Positions 1-9,089 of a DNA stretch of 64,000 bases are shown one piece after another. Each line of letters begins with the position of its first letter. The stretch's first letter is position 1. The notes under the pieces are model-generated. The model ran no database searches, had not been told where the DNA came from, and was given only the letters and a program-made list of their open reading frames with translations. Origin of the DNA: CAVWDI01 sp963793095 (lineage in GTDB: Bacteria; Chloroflexota; Anaerolineae; Anaerolineales; UBA4823); the NCBI GenBank assembly GCA_963793095.1, contig CAWBYY010000002.1, positions 310,001-374,000 on the forward strand. The letters are read 5' to 3'. The translations under genes were made by a program, and so were the position numbers.

Positions 1-1
1 C

Positions 2-487
2 GGGGTGTGGTTGTTGATAAACCGGGGTATCTCTCCGGCGGAAGGATTTACTGCTGGACTGATTAGCGGCGCAGGGTATGCTTTTTTTGAAAGCTTGGCG
101 CTTACCAGCGCTGCCGAGGAATGGATGATGGTTGTCGTCGCCCGTATTGGCACTGCTGTGATTCATATCCTAACAGCAGGTTTAATGGGTTGGGCCATGG
201 TCTATTCATGGAGATACAGCAGTTACCTCCGGCTGGGTTTTACGTATCTGGGCGTAGTTTGTTTGCATGGATTGTGGAATGGGCTCACCTTATTGATGGT
301 GCTGGCTTTTATAATTGAAGAATCGAATCCGGTTTCAGAAATCTATTTTGGAGTACCAGCAATTGGCGGCCTAGCCCCGTTTTTGTTGGGAATGCTGAGC
401 CTTACGGCTTTTCTGGCCTTGTTGTGGGTCAACAGATATCTTAACAAAGTTTATCGGGAAGAGGGTAGTCCGGGTGGGGCATTGTAA
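2..487 (+). CDS. PrsW-family intramembrane metalloprotease, C-terminal part
   Basis: Only the C-terminal 160 or so residues are present; the frame is open to the left edge, so the true start lies outside the window. Several hydrophobic segments are visible. The short motifs FFES, then a transmembrane segment with R and H (RIGTAVIH), and a later CLHGLWNG resemble the conserved Glu/His positions of PrsW (M82) membrane proteases, which cut membrane-bound regulators such as anti-sigma factors. The substrate cannot be inferred because the upstream neighbour is missing. The assignment rests on motif resemblance read by eye. Confidence 0.6.
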   Translation, partial: GVWLLINRGISPAEGFTAGLISGAGYAFFESLALTSAAEEWMMVVVARIGTAVIHILTAGLMGWAMVYSWRYSSYLRLGFTYLGVVCLHGLWNGLTLLMVLAFIIEESNPVSEIYFGVPAIGGLAPFLLGMLSLTAFLALLWVNRYLNKVYREEGSPGGAL

Positions 488-489
488 GG

Positions 490-520
490 TTGAAAAGGTT
501 CTTAAAAAGCGTGCTATAAT
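490..520 (+). promoter_or_regulatory. Probable sigma-70-type promoter for the DedA gene
   Basis: A perfect -10 box TATAAT at 515-520 is preceded by TGC, giving an extended -10. TTGAAA at 490-495 is a possible -35 box, with a long 19-base spacer. The start codon at 575 is about 50 bases downstream. The match is by inspection only. Confidence 0.5.
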
Positions 521-574
521 CCCCCCGCTGTTTCAGAAGAAGTTACCTTACAGAAATAACCATCATAACAATCC

Positions 575-1246
575 ATGGATATCATTTCATCTCTTGTCGA
601 TTTAATTCTGCACCTTGACAAACATTTAAGCGTGATTATTCAGAATTACGGGACCTGGACATACCTGATTCTGTTCGCGATCATATTTATGGAGACTGGT
701 CTGGTTGTTACGCCATTTCTACCCGGAGACTCGCTGTTATTTGCGGCAGGGACCTTTGCCTCGCCGGCGTTGGGTTCAGCTTTAAATATTTTCATTCTGT
801 GGATATTGCTGGTCGCGGCTGCAATCATCGGCGATACCGTGAACTATTGGATCGGGCATTATATCGGGCCGAGGGCATTCAGCGGTGAAATCCGCTTTCT
901 CAAGAAAGATTATCTTGACCGAACCCATGAATTTTATGAAAAACATGGCGGCAAGACGATTATTTTAGCCCGGTTTGTGCCGATTGTAAGGACTTTTGCG
1001 CCTTTTGTCGCTGGAGTTGGTGAGATGAGTTACGGGCGCTTTCTTACTTATAATGTGGTGGGAGGATTTTTGTGGGTGAGTATCTTTACACTTGGGGGTT
1101 ATTTCTTTGGTAATCTAACGTTTGTTCAAGAGAATTTTACACTTGTTGTCGTGGCAATAATCATTATTTCGGTTTTACCGGCAGTTTACGAAATTATCAA
1201 AGAAAGGCTCAAGAGGCCATCAGAAGCTGAGGCTTCTGATTATTAA
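575..1246 (+). CDS. DedA family (VTT domain) membrane protein
   Basis: A 223-residue integral membrane protein, a normal length for DedA proteins. It carries the N-terminal Glu motif METGLVV followed by PGDSLLF. The second half has the family signature ARFVPIVRTFAPFVAGVG, with the conserved Arg and Pro residues thought to support proton-coupled function. DedA proteins are implicated in undecaprenyl-phosphate or phospholipid translocation and membrane homeostasis; the substrate here is unknown. Its last four bases overlap the end of the convergent acpS gene. A strong extended -10 promoter lies upstream at 515-520. Confidence 0.9.
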   Translation: MDIISSLVDLILHLDKHLSVIIQNYGTWTYLILFAIIFMETGLVVTPFLPGDSLLFAAGTFASPALGSALNIFILWILLVAAAIIGDTVNYWIGHYIGPRAFSGEIRFLKKDYLDRTHEFYEKHGGKTIILARFVPIVRTFAPFVAGVGEMSYGRFLTYNVVGGFLWVSIFTLGGYFFGNLTFVQENFTLVVVAIIIISVLPAVYEIIKERLKRPSEAEASDY

Positions 1247-1623
1247 TAACAAGCCGGGGTAATTGCAACCGCTACTGCAACCGCATAAGAATGGGAATGG
1301 CTCAAGCTAATTGACCACTGTTCAAGATGTAACTTGTCAGCAATAACAGCCGCGTGGCCAGTCAGATACAGTTCCGGTTTACCAGCAGCCCCCCTGAGGA
1401 TTTCTATCTCTTTCCAGTTAACCGGACCTATACCTGTTCCTAGCGCTTTTGCGACAGCCTCTTTTGCAGCAAATCGTGCTGCCAGCGAGGCGGTTTTATC
1501 CCCGACCTCCCGTAATTCTCCTGGAGTAAAAATACGGTCCAGAAAGCTCTGCCCATGGTTTTCAATTGCTTTGGAGAGGCGAGCAATTTCTACAATATCA
1601 ATTCCAGTGGCCAAGTTGTTCAT
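1243..1623 (-). CDS. acpS: Holo-[acyl-carrier-protein] synthase
   Basis: A 126-residue protein matching the usual AcpS length. The N-terminal GIDIVEIAR holds the Mg-binding Asp, and FAAKEAVAKALGTG holds the conserved Glu and Lys of the 4'-phosphopantetheinyl transferase fold. The enzyme moves phosphopantetheine from coenzyme A onto the Ser of apo-ACP, which fatty acid synthesis requires. It lies 9 bases downstream of the M16 peptidase pair on the same strand and is probably co-transcribed. Its 3' end overlaps the DedA gene tail to tail by four bases. Confidence 0.95.
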   Translation of the reverse strand: MNNLATGIDIVEIARLSKAIENHGQSFLDRIFTPGELREVGDKTASLAARFAAKEAVAKALGTGIGPVNWKEIEILRGAAGKPELYLTGHAAVIADKLHLEQWSISLSHSHSYAVAVAVAITPACY

Positions 1624-1632
1624 CTGTTGGAT

Positions 1633-2904
1633 TCAGGGGCCTGCAACTGCGATTGCCAGGCATTCCGGCGAGAGGAACTTTTGAGCAGCTTCCAGTATGT
1701 TTTCAGCTGTTACACCCTGAATGAGCTCAGGATATTCGCGGTAATAATTCAATCCCAACTGGTATCTTTCGAGGTTAATTATTGCAGCAGCCACGCCTGC
1801 GTTGCTTTCAAGTGAGAGCGGCAGCCGTCCAATGAAATTCGATTTGCTGTCGTTCAGTTCTTCTTCACTGACCTTTTCGCTTATAAATCGTTCGATTTCA
1901 GTACGGATAAGTTTAATCGTTTTGTCGACATTATCGGGCGAGACTCCTGCTGAAACATACCATGGACCTGGTCCCAATCCGCCGCTCAAACTGCTGCTGA
2001 TGTGGTAAGCAAGGCCTCCCTGTTCACGGACAATTTCACCGAGACGACCCATCATTCCAAACTGCCCTAGAATATTGTTTCCAATTGCTGCCGGAACAAA
2101 AAAATCTGAATTTCGCTCCGGACCAGGGGCACCCATCAAAATGTCGGATTGAAATTTGCCGGGAATTTTTATTTGTTCAATTTTTTCCCGGGTTAGAGGT
2201 TTAAGCGGCGGTAAACTGATGGGCGCGGGTTGTCCGGGATTTTGCCAATTCCCCAGATTCAGGTTGACTTTCTGGACTGCACTTTCCGGTTCAATTGCCC
2301 CGACAATTACGATAACCATACCTTGTGGTCCAATATATTTTCGATGAAATAACTGCAAGTCTTCCCTGGTAATTCTTTGAATTGTCTCAGGATAACCATC
2401 CTCAGGGCGGGAGTATGGGTGATCTTTGTAGACAATCTGATCGAAGGCCAGGGACGCCATTTCTCCAGTGTCCTGGGCACGCATCGCCAGTGAGGTTAAT
2501 AACTGGGCACGCAGACGTTCGATCTCGTCCGCCGGGAATGTTGGCTTCTGGATTATTTCTGTCAGGATATCCAGCAGAAGGTCCAGGTCTTCCGCAAGGG
2601 ATTTTCCATTGAAACTGGTGGTATGGGTCGCGCCGCTTACAGCAAATGATGCGCCTGCTGATTCTAAATGATCAAAAATTTGGTTAAAACTGCGGTTTTT
2701 TGTGCCTCGCATCAATGCGGTAGCCGTAAAATCCGCCAGGCCAAGTTTATCATCCGGGTCGAAAAGGCTGCCCGAGGTCAGGAAACCGCTGATAACGATG
2801 GAAGGACTGTTAAAGTCCGCCCTGCTTAAAACCACAACCCCATTCCCGAGCTCAGCCCGGAAAATATCATCCTCCCCTGGAAAGGCGTTTTTTATATGGT
2901 TCAT
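1633..2904 (-). CDS. M16 family peptidase-like protein, probably non-catalytic
   Basis: A 423-residue protein with the two-lobe insulinase/processing-peptidase fold: N-terminal GVVVLSRADF and GLADFTATALMRGT regions, and a C-terminal GGLGPGPWYVS segment typical of M16B partners. The place where active enzymes carry HxxEH reads ADFTATALM, so no zinc ligands are visible. In M16B systems a catalytic and a non-catalytic chain are often encoded side by side. The next gene upstream (2990-4270) has an intact HxxEH and is the likely partner. The roles may be peptide clearance or processing of a secreted product; the substrate is unknown. Confidence 0.9.
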   Translation of the reverse strand: MNHIKNAFPGEDDIFRAELGNGVVVLSRADFNSPSIVISGFLTSGSLFDPDDKLGLADFTATALMRGTKNRSFNQIFDHLESAGASFAVSGATHTTSFNGKSLAEDLDLLLDILTEIIQKPTFPADEIERLRAQLLTSLAMRAQDTGEMASLAFDQIVYKDHPYSRPEDGYPETIQRITREDLQLFHRKYIGPQGMVIVIVGAIEPESAVQKVNLNLGNWQNPGQPAPISLPPLKPLTREKIEQIKIPGKFQSDILMGAPGPERNSDFFVPAAIGNNILGQFGMMGRLGEIVREQGGLAYHISSSLSGGLGPGPWYVSAGVSPDNVDKTIKLIRTEIERFISEKVSEEELNDSKSNFIGRLPLSLESNAGVAAAIINLERYQLGLNYYREYPELIQGVTAENILEAAQKFLSPECLAIAVAGP

Positions 2905-2989
2905 AATTTCGGGGTTTATTTCTTGTATCTAGAAAAAATTTCCATTACGGATTGTGGATTTTACTATGGTGGGGATTGCTATCCATTTT

Positions 2990-4270
2990 CTAACGATCTC
3001 CAACAGGTAGATATGTTCCGACTACCCGATTTCGCGAGCGCAGGTACGTCTGTGCAACCCGCTGGACATCCCCGGGGGTTACCGAGGAGAGCATTTCAAG
3101 GAAATTGACGAACCATTCATATGAGGCGACCATTTCGGATATCCCTAACCAGAAAGCCTGGTTGGTTATACTTTCACTGCCGTATGCAAACAAAGCCCGG
3201 GCTTGCTTCATTGCCCGATCCAGGCTGTCACTGGTTGGTTTATTCTCCTGAATCTTGAATATTACCTCATCCACTGCCTGAATGACCTCTTCGACTTGAC
3301 TCTGGGGGTGTACGATTGCGTTGATTGTGTATAAAAACGGGTCCTGAGTAACCTGCATTCCGCCATTTACGCTGACTGCAAGTTCTTTATCAACCAGAGC
3401 CAGGTAAAGCAGGGAGGTTTTGTTTGAAATGCCTGTTCCGAACATATTGAGGTTGCTGGGACCTGCGAGCAGGCTGTCAAGCACCATTAGCGGTAGAAAA
3501 TCCGGGTGATTTGCTGGCGGAATGTGGTAGACGACCTGGAGAAATGTTGTTTCTCCGGGACCTTCAACAATTATCCTTTTTTCGCCGGTTTGATCTGGCT
3601 CAAGCCTTACCGGGCGTGGGGATAACTCGCGATTATTGATCCCGCCGTAGAAGTTTTGAACTTTTACGATCATTTCTTCAAGGTCGAAGTCGCCTGCCAG
3701 AGTGACCACCGCATTGCTGGGAATGTAGAATCTCCGGTAATGATCGTATAGATCATCCCGCTGTATGGTTTGCAGATCAGCCATATCGCCAATCACCATG
3801 TGGTGATAAGGGTGTACCCTGAAGGATGCCGCTTGAACCTCTTCTGTCAGCCGGAAGATGGGATGGTTTTCGTTTCCCTGGCGCTCAGAGATGATCACGG
3901 TTCTCTCTGTGGTAGTCTCGTCAACCTCGAACAGGCTTCCAGACATGCGGTCTGCTTCCAGGCTGAGCGCTAGGTCAATTTCACCAGCCGGCAGGGTTTC
4001 GAAATATGTAGTCCAATCCAGGTGGGTAAAAGCGTTCCAAACCCCGCCCACGCGTGAAATCGCCTTGTCTAATACTTGCGAAGGAAATTTTGGGGTTCCC
4101 TTGAATTGCATATGTTCCACCCAATGTGAAATACCGGTCATTCCGGTCTGCTCATCGCGCGAACCGACCCGGTACCAGATCCAGTGGCTTATAAGAGGCG
4201 AGGAATGGATTTCTTTAAGTACTACCTGCAGCCCGTTATCGAGGGTCTGTTTTGATATTTCAGACAGCAT
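2990..4270 (-). CDS. M16 family zinc metallopeptidase, catalytic subunit
   Basis: A 426-residue protein. The inverted zinc motif HWVEH is at residues 49-53 (His49, Glu52, His53), with further Glu residues about 75 positions downstream in the TTERTVIISERQ region, as in active M16B enzymes. No signal peptide is seen, so it is probably cytoplasmic. It lies 85 bases upstream of a homologue without metal ligands, and together the two probably form a heterodimer. The gene is divergent from the flavoprotein gene at 4468, with about 200 bases of shared promoter region between them. Confidence 0.92.
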   Translation of the reverse strand: MLSEISKQTLDNGLQVVLKEIHSSPLISHWIWYRVGSRDEQTGMTGISHWVEHMQFKGTPKFPSQVLDKAISRVGGVWNAFTHLDWTTYFETLPAGEIDLALSLEADRMSGSLFEVDETTTERTVIISERQGNENHPIFRLTEEVQAASFRVHPYHHMVIGDMADLQTIQRDDLYDHYRRFYIPSNAVVTLAGDFDLEEMIVKVQNFYGGINNRELSPRPVRLEPDQTGEKRIIVEGPGETTFLQVVYHIPPANHPDFLPLMVLDSLLAGPSNLNMFGTGISNKTSLLYLALVDKELAVSVNGGMQVTQDPFLYTINAIVHPQSQVEEVIQAVDEVIFKIQENKPTSDSLDRAMKQARALFAYGSESITNQAFWLGISEMVASYEWFVNFLEMLSSVTPGDVQRVAQTYLRSRNRVVGTYLPVGDR

Positions 4271-4387
4271 GGGGAGAATATTAGCATAAACCTTACTGTT
4301 TGGATATAGTAATGCGGCAGAATAAAGTGGTGAAATCAGTGAATAGTTAATATATTACGGCTCAAGTTATTTTGTGACAAACTTCAC

Positions 4388-4416
4388 TTGTGAATTTCTG
4401 AGTGAGATCATATAAT
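4388..4416 (+). promoter_or_regulatory. Probable sigma-70-type promoter for the FAD oxidoreductase gene
   Basis: TTGTGA (4388-4393) and TATAAT (4411-4416) are separated by exactly 17 bases. Transcription would begin near 4423, about 45 bases before the start codon at 4468, which has a good ribosome binding site (GGAGGGATAA before ATG). Confidence 0.6.
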
Positions 4417-4467
4417 CAACAAGCTGTTTCATCAATCTCATCGCTGGGAAAAGTTTCGGAGGGATAA

Positions 4468-5811
4468 ATGTCTGACGAACAAAAAAAGAACTTTGTGGTT
4501 GCTGTGATTGGCGCTGGTCCGGCTGGTCTTTATGCATCTAAACTTCTTGCCAGCAAAGGTATCCGGGTCGCGTTGATAAACCGGGATATTAAACCTGGCG
4601 GTCTGGCTGAATATGGTATTTACTATACTAAATATAAAATGAAGGAAGGGCTGCGAAAACAATTTCGCCAGATTCTTGAAATGCCCGAAATCAGCTACTA
4701 TGGGAACGTGACTGTTGGGGAGGGAACAGGTCTCAGCCTGGAAGACCTGAAAAATATGGGATTTCAGGCATCGATGGTCACAGTTGGCGCTCAGGGAACA
4801 AAATGGCTGGGCTTACCCGGTGAGGAATCCGCAGGGGTTTTCCATGCCAAGGATATTGTTTATTTCTATAATAGTCTGCCGCCATTCAGCACTCAAAAAT
4901 GTTCATTTGGGAATCGAGTGGCATTAATTGGCGTTGGGAATGTGATGATTGATATCGCCCATTGGGCGATTCGTGATTTAAAGGTTGAAGAAGTAATTGC
5001 GGTCGCAAGGCGGGGTCCGGCGGAAGTGAAGTTCACCAAAAAGGAAATGGAGTATGTTGCCAGGAATCTTGATTTGCAGGCTTTGGACGTTGAAATTGAG
5101 CGAGTTGCCGAACGCATGAAGGAGGTTGGTCAGGATCCGCAGACCGCAAAAGATTTTATTCTCTCCGCATTACCAAAGGCAATAGAACCGGTTTCAGATA
5201 CAAAATTCACATTTCAATTCCTATCATCTCCGAGCAGGATCATTGGAGACGAGAACGGTTGCGTGAAGGGCTTGGAGGTTGAAGACACAAAACTGGTTCT
5301 TAAAAATGGCGACACAAAAGCGCGCAATCTGGAAACGAAACGCGTCCTGGATGTCGATACGGTTGTGTTCTGCATCGGGGATAAAGTGGACGAAGAATTT
5401 GGTCTTCCAGTGCAGTGGAATGAATTTATGAAAAATCCTGAGCCTGAATTTGCTGTGGACGGGATTTCATATGAGGCTTACGATCCTGAGAAGGAAAAAT
5501 CGATCGATGGGGTATTTTTTGCAGGATGGTCCCGCGAAGCCAGCAGCGGCCTGGTTGGGATTGCACGAAAAGACGGGGAGAACGGTGCGAGAGCTTTGTT
5601 GAGTTATTTGGATACCAGGTGTCCTGAAGTGGATCCTGAACCCGTTATTCAGAATCTGGATAATTTCCTAGTGGAGAATTTTGAAGGGATCGTCGGGGCG
5701 GATGGCATCCAGAAACTGGTAGTAAAGGAAGCCGAACAGGCAGAACTCTTGGGAGTTGAAGATTATAAAATGAAGACCAATGAGGAGATGCTCGAGGCGA
5801 TTTTTAATTAA
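4468..5811 (+). CDS. FAD/NAD(P)-binding oxidoreductase, adrenodoxin-reductase/GltD-like
   Basis: A 447-residue flavoprotein. The FAD-binding Rossmann motif VIGAGPAGLYASK is at about residues 13-25. PGGLAEYGI follows, as in GltD and adrenodoxin-reductase-type ferredoxin-NADP reductases. The NADP-binding segment GVGNVMIDIAHWAIRD is near the middle and DGVFFAGWSRE near the end. It probably moves electrons between NAD(P)H and ferredoxin or a related carrier. No partner subunit is adjacent, so physiological direction and donor are unknown. Residues after about 390 form a short extension. A clear promoter and Shine-Dalgarno precede the gene. Confidence 0.85.
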   Translation: MSDEQKKNFVVAVIGAGPAGLYASKLLASKGIRVALINRDIKPGGLAEYGIYYTKYKMKEGLRKQFRQILEMPEISYYGNVTVGEGTGLSLEDLKNMGFQASMVTVGAQGTKWLGLPGEESAGVFHAKDIVYFYNSLPPFSTQKCSFGNRVALIGVGNVMIDIAHWAIRDLKVEEVIAVARRGPAEVKFTKKEMEYVARNLDLQALDVEIERVAERMKEVGQDPQTAKDFILSALPKAIEPVSDTKFTFQFLSSPSRIIGDENGCVKGLEVEDTKLVLKNGDTKARNLETKRVLDVDTVVFCIGDKVDEEFGLPVQWNEFMKNPEPEFAVDGISYEAYDPEKEKSIDGVFFAGWSREASSGLVGIARKDGENGARALLSYLDTRCPEVDPEPVIQNLDNFLVENFEGIVGADGIQKLVVKEAEQAELLGVEDYKMKTNEEMLEAIFN

Positions 5812-6142
5812 TTCAGGATCCGGAAACAGTTTGAATTAAAAATCCAAACAGGGCGGTCTAAAAAAGCAGATAATTCTCAGGTGGTTCTGACCACGCCGCT
5901 TTGATTCGGGAACGGGAAGCAAGCGGATAAATCTGAGACGTTTCTTGCTTCTCCAGTGGGATTGTTTTACGATAACAGATCAATCAATACTTTTTTATCC
6001 AGACCTTTTGTTGTTCCCCACTAATTTTTTTAGACATCCTCCAGCATCAAACAGCCAGAATATCTATCCAGCCGCGGAGTGCCTCTGATTGTGTGTGGTC
6101 GGTAAATGTACCTGGTTGATTTTTGACAGGTCGCCTTGAGGA
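5812..6142. other. Intergenic region without recognisable gene
   Basis: About 330 bases between two convergent genes. No tRNA, convincing short ORF or strong terminator hairpin was recognised; frames are broken by frequent stops. Confidence 0.5.
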
Positions 6143-6586
6143 TTACCCGGGTTTTTGAAATGGGATCATGAGTAAAAATCCGAAAGCAATGATTACCTCA
6201 CCGATGATCACCCCGGCTGCCTGCCACGGTCCGAAATAGGGGATCTGGGGGAGGGGCTGGTTGCCAAGACCGAATATGTCAGCCATACCCGCAGTGACTG
6301 CCAGAACATAACCGGTACTTACCAGCCGGAAGCCTATATCGGCAGCGATCGATTTTTGTTTCCCGTTCCACAAGCTGTTCAGGGTGACATATCCCCCTAA
6401 GCAGATCACCGAAAGTCCTATCAGAAAAACCGCAATTTGTATAAAACCAACGACCGGGCTTCTATCCAGTCTGAAAAGGCCCGGGTCTACCCCCAGGATG
6501 AAAATTAGCAAACCTGCCACGACGAGGACCAGGCCAATCCGAATTTTCAATTGGCGGAAATTACTGCGGTTGCTGTTCTGGTTCAT
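6143..6586 (-). CDS. Small integral membrane protein of unknown function
   Basis: A 147-residue protein with four predicted membrane segments, at about residues 15-35, 45-68, 85-105 and 123-142. The N-terminus is polar and the C-terminus ends in PFQKPG. No catalytic motif is seen and I do not recognise the family. The start codon overlaps the stop of the M19 dipeptidase gene upstream by four bases, so the two are probably translated from one message. Confidence 0.75.
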   Translation of the reverse strand: MNQNSNRSNFRQLKIRIGLVLVVAGLLIFILGVDPGLFRLDRSPVVGFIQIAVFLIGLSVICLGGYVTLNSLWNGKQKSIAADIGFRLVSTGYVLAVTAGMADIFGLGNQPLPQIPYFGPWQAAGVIIGEVIIAFGFLLMIPFQKPG

Positions 6587-7701
6587 ATAACATCCGGAAG
6601 CGAACTCTTAATTGTTCTGAACCAATTATTTGCAAGAATTGCGCCGATGTCGTTTTCTGTGTAGCCTTTTTCAGCTAGTATTGGTGTGATTTTATATAAA
6701 TCTGCGATCGTATCTATCCCGGCAGGGACCGATTGAAGCCCAAACCCTCCGTCAAAATCGCTTCCGATCGCTATATGTTCCGGGCTGCCAGCGATCTGGC
6801 ATATATAATCGATATGGGCAGTGAAAGATTCAAGGGTAACAATATCCCTTCCATCCCGAACTTCCCAGCCATTCAGCAGAAATTTGTTAAAAGGGATGAC
6901 CCCAATCACGCCGTCTCGCTCGATTATTCTTTTAATAAGGTTGTCTGAGAGGTGGCGGTTCCCATCATAATTTTTCAGGAGGGCTGCTGCGTTGCTGTGT
7001 GAGGCAATAATTTGGCCCGGATAAAAATCAAGGGCCTGAAGGGCGGCCTGACTATCCATATGACTGAGATCAAGGACAAATCCAAAATCCGCCATAGCCT
7101 CCAGCAGTTCAAAACCGGCTGGTGTTAAAGGCCCGGGTTCATCAGTGCCGCCGCAGTAATGATTTCCCGCCCAGGCGGGTCCGATAATTCTAACTCCCCT
7201 TTGCTGCCATTTAGCCAGTTCGTCCGGGTTCCGGATACATTCTGCCCCTTCTATAGAGATAATTATACCTGTTGGTGCAGTTTGACTGCTTTGAGAATCT
7301 ACACCCTGTTCTTTCCACTTTCCAATCAACGCATCCAGATTATCTTTTGTTTCTATTAATTGAAACTTATCCGGATGATCGTTTACCAGACGCTGGTACA
7401 GGTCACACTGCTGGCTGTAAAGGTCGTATGCCTGGTTAATGTCTGCATAACAAAATTTTTCTGGGATCTCGTGTCTTTTACGAATGGGTAAACCAAATAA
7501 TGATCCAATAATAAGGGCAATTCCGCCTTTTTGGTATTCCGGCCACCCAAGCAAAGTGTCACCATTTTGATCTGGCACATGGGTTCCCTGTTCAGCTTTC
7601 CTTGTATGGGCTGCAGACCGGGTGTAATCCCGGTTATACACCTGCATATTCCAGGCCAGGTCCTGGTGTGCATCGATGATCAGGGTTGATTCGTTTTCCA
7701 T
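6583..7701 (-). CDS. Membrane dipeptidase family (peptidase M19)
   Basis: A 372-residue amidohydrolase-fold enzyme. Metal-site motifs are visible in order: IDAHQDLAW near the N-terminus, IISIEGAE in the middle (bridging Glu), LDLSHMD and IASHSNAAAL (His ligands), NRHLSDN, and GSDFDGGFG (Asp). M19 enzymes hydrolyse dipeptides, often including D-residue or dehydro forms, using two zinc ions. No signal peptide is visible, so it is probably cytoplasmic. Its first 22 bases overlap the 3' end of mutY, and its end overlaps the downstream membrane protein gene, forming a compact operon. Confidence 0.93.
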   Translation of the reverse strand: MENESTLIIDAHQDLAWNMQVYNRDYTRSAAHTRKAEQGTHVPDQNGDTLLGWPEYQKGGIALIIGSLFGLPIRKRHEIPEKFCYADINQAYDLYSQQCDLYQRLVNDHPDKFQLIETKDNLDALIGKWKEQGVDSQSSQTAPTGIIISIEGAECIRNPDELAKWQQRGVRIIGPAWAGNHYCGGTDEPGPLTPAGFELLEAMADFGFVLDLSHMDSQAALQALDFYPGQIIASHSNAAALLKNYDGNRHLSDNLIKRIIERDGVIGVIPFNKFLLNGWEVRDGRDIVTLESFTAHIDYICQIAGSPEHIAIGSDFDGGFGLQSVPAGIDTIADLYKITPILAEKGYTENDIGAILANNWFRTIKSSLPDVI

Positions 7702-8759
7702 GAGATGTAATTGTCAGCTAATTTCCGGGATATCCGTCCCATTGGGAAGTGATCCAATTCTTCTGGGCTCACCCAACATTTTTCCCTGTAAGCAAATATG
7801 TCCGCGCTTTTCGTTTTTGAAAGCAAACAGAGGTAAGCATGCATCTTGACCCGAAAATGGGTATATGCGTGTTTATAAACTCCGAATGGCTCCTGAATAA
7901 GGATATTCAAACCCAACCTTTCGTAAATTGCGCGCCTGAGGCATTCAGCGGTGTTCTCTTCACTGCAATTGCTGCTTCCCGGAAATTCCCACATGCCCCC
8001 CAGTAAACCATTATCTGGGCGGAGGGAGATTAAAACCTTGCCTTCATTTTCAATAACACCCGCAGTCTGTACCCGCAGCGGGGTTTCGACCTTTGGGGGA
8101 AAAACAGGTCTCTCCAACTGATTGCCTATTTTGAATGCCTGGCAGAGGTCTTTGAGAGGGCATATCAAACAGCCGGGATTCCTGGGAGTGCATACCATAG
8201 CCCCAAGATCCATCATTGCCTGGTTGTGGGTGCCTGCCTGACCTGAGGGGATATTTTCGTCAGCTAATTTTTGAAAAAGAGCCCGGGCAGTTTTACCGTC
8301 TACGGGTACAGAAACGTCGAAAAGTCGCGCAAGAACGCGGCGAATATTACTGTCAACAGCCGCTGTGTCCTGCCCAAAGGCGATCGATGCGATTGCAGCA
8401 GCAGTATATGGTCCAATCCCAGGTAGTTTAATGAGTTCGCTGTAACTGCCAGGCAGTTTTCCGTTGTAATCCGAAATCAGAAGGGTAGCTGTCTTGTGCA
8501 GATTGCGCGCCCGTGAGTAATAACCCAAACCCTCCCAGATTGAGAGGACTTCCCGCAGGGTTGCATCCGCCAGCGTTGAAATGGAAGGAAATCGCTCCAT
8601 CCAACTTTTGAAATAACGGGACATTGTATCAACCCGGGTCTGCTGGAGCATAATTTCTGATATCCAGACGGAATAAGGTGTGGGTTTAATCCTCCAGGGG
8701 AGTTTCCGGGCGTGAGTAGCGTACCAATCGAGCAGAAGGGAAGCCAGGCTTGAACTCAT
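7680..8759 (-). CDS. mutY: A/G-specific adenine DNA glycosylase
   Basis: A 359-residue protein. The N-terminal HhH-GPD glycosylase domain includes LQQTRVDTM and the helix-hairpin-helix LPGIGPYTAAAIAS, with the catalytic Asp in AAVDSNIRR. The 4Fe-4S cluster loop CxxxxxxCxxCxxxxxC (from CTPRNPGC) is complete. The C-terminal third is a NUDIX-like domain (GMWEFPGS) that recognises 8-oxoguanine. It removes adenine mispaired with 8-oxoG. The start codon overlaps the stop of the preceding small gene (TAATG arrangement), indicating translational coupling. Confidence 0.96.
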   Translation of the reverse strand: MSSSLASLLLDWYATHARKLPWRIKPTPYSVWISEIMLQQTRVDTMSRYFKSWMERFPSISTLADATLREVLSIWEGLGYYSRARNLHKTATLLISDYNGKLPGSYSELIKLPGIGPYTAAAIASIAFGQDTAAVDSNIRRVLARLFDVSVPVDGKTARALFQKLADENIPSGQAGTHNQAMMDLGAMVCTPRNPGCLICPLKDLCQAFKIGNQLERPVFPPKVETPLRVQTAGVIENEGKVLISLRPDNGLLGGMWEFPGSSNCSEENTAECLRRAIYERLGLNILIQEPFGVYKHAYTHFRVKMHAYLCLLSKTKSADIFAYREKCWVSPEELDHFPMGRISRKLADNYISWKTNQP

Positions 8760-9061
8760 TACATCTGAAAACCGCTGCGCGCTTTGACAACCTTGTAGTC
8801 AAAATTTTCAACGTAATCCAATAAGCGATGGGTTAAATCACCCCATTCTCCTGAATTCAGGGCGGTTTCAAGGGAGTTTATATCTGGCATTTGGGCTGAA
8901 GCCATTATCTGAGGCTGATCTCCATACATCGTAAACCACGCGTCGCTCGGCTCCATGCCCAATTTTTGCAGCCCGGGGATAAAGTCGCGCACTACAAATT
9001 CGAAATATTCCTGTTCCTGACCAGGAAGAATATCCCAGGTCAGAATAAGTTTTACAGTCAA
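8759..9061 (-). CDS. Conserved small protein, dimeric alpha/beta-barrel-like
   Basis: About 100 residues, beginning VKLILTWDILPGQEQEY, which resembles ferredoxin-fold dimeric alpha/beta-barrel proteins (Dabb/NIPSNAP style). No catalytic residues can be assigned. I chose the TTG at 9061 because AGGAG sits seven bases upstream. A longer frame beginning with another TTG at 9112 would overlap the preceding hydrolase gene and has no ribosome site. The stop codon overlaps the mutY start. Confidence 0.75.
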   Translation of the reverse strand: MTVKLILTWDILPGQEQEYFEFVVRDFIPGLQKLGMEPSDAWFTMYGDQPQIMASAQMPDINSLETALNSGEWGDLTHRLLDYVENFDYKVVKARSGFQM

Positions 9062-9089
9062 AATGGTTCTCCTATCTGCTGAGAGATCC

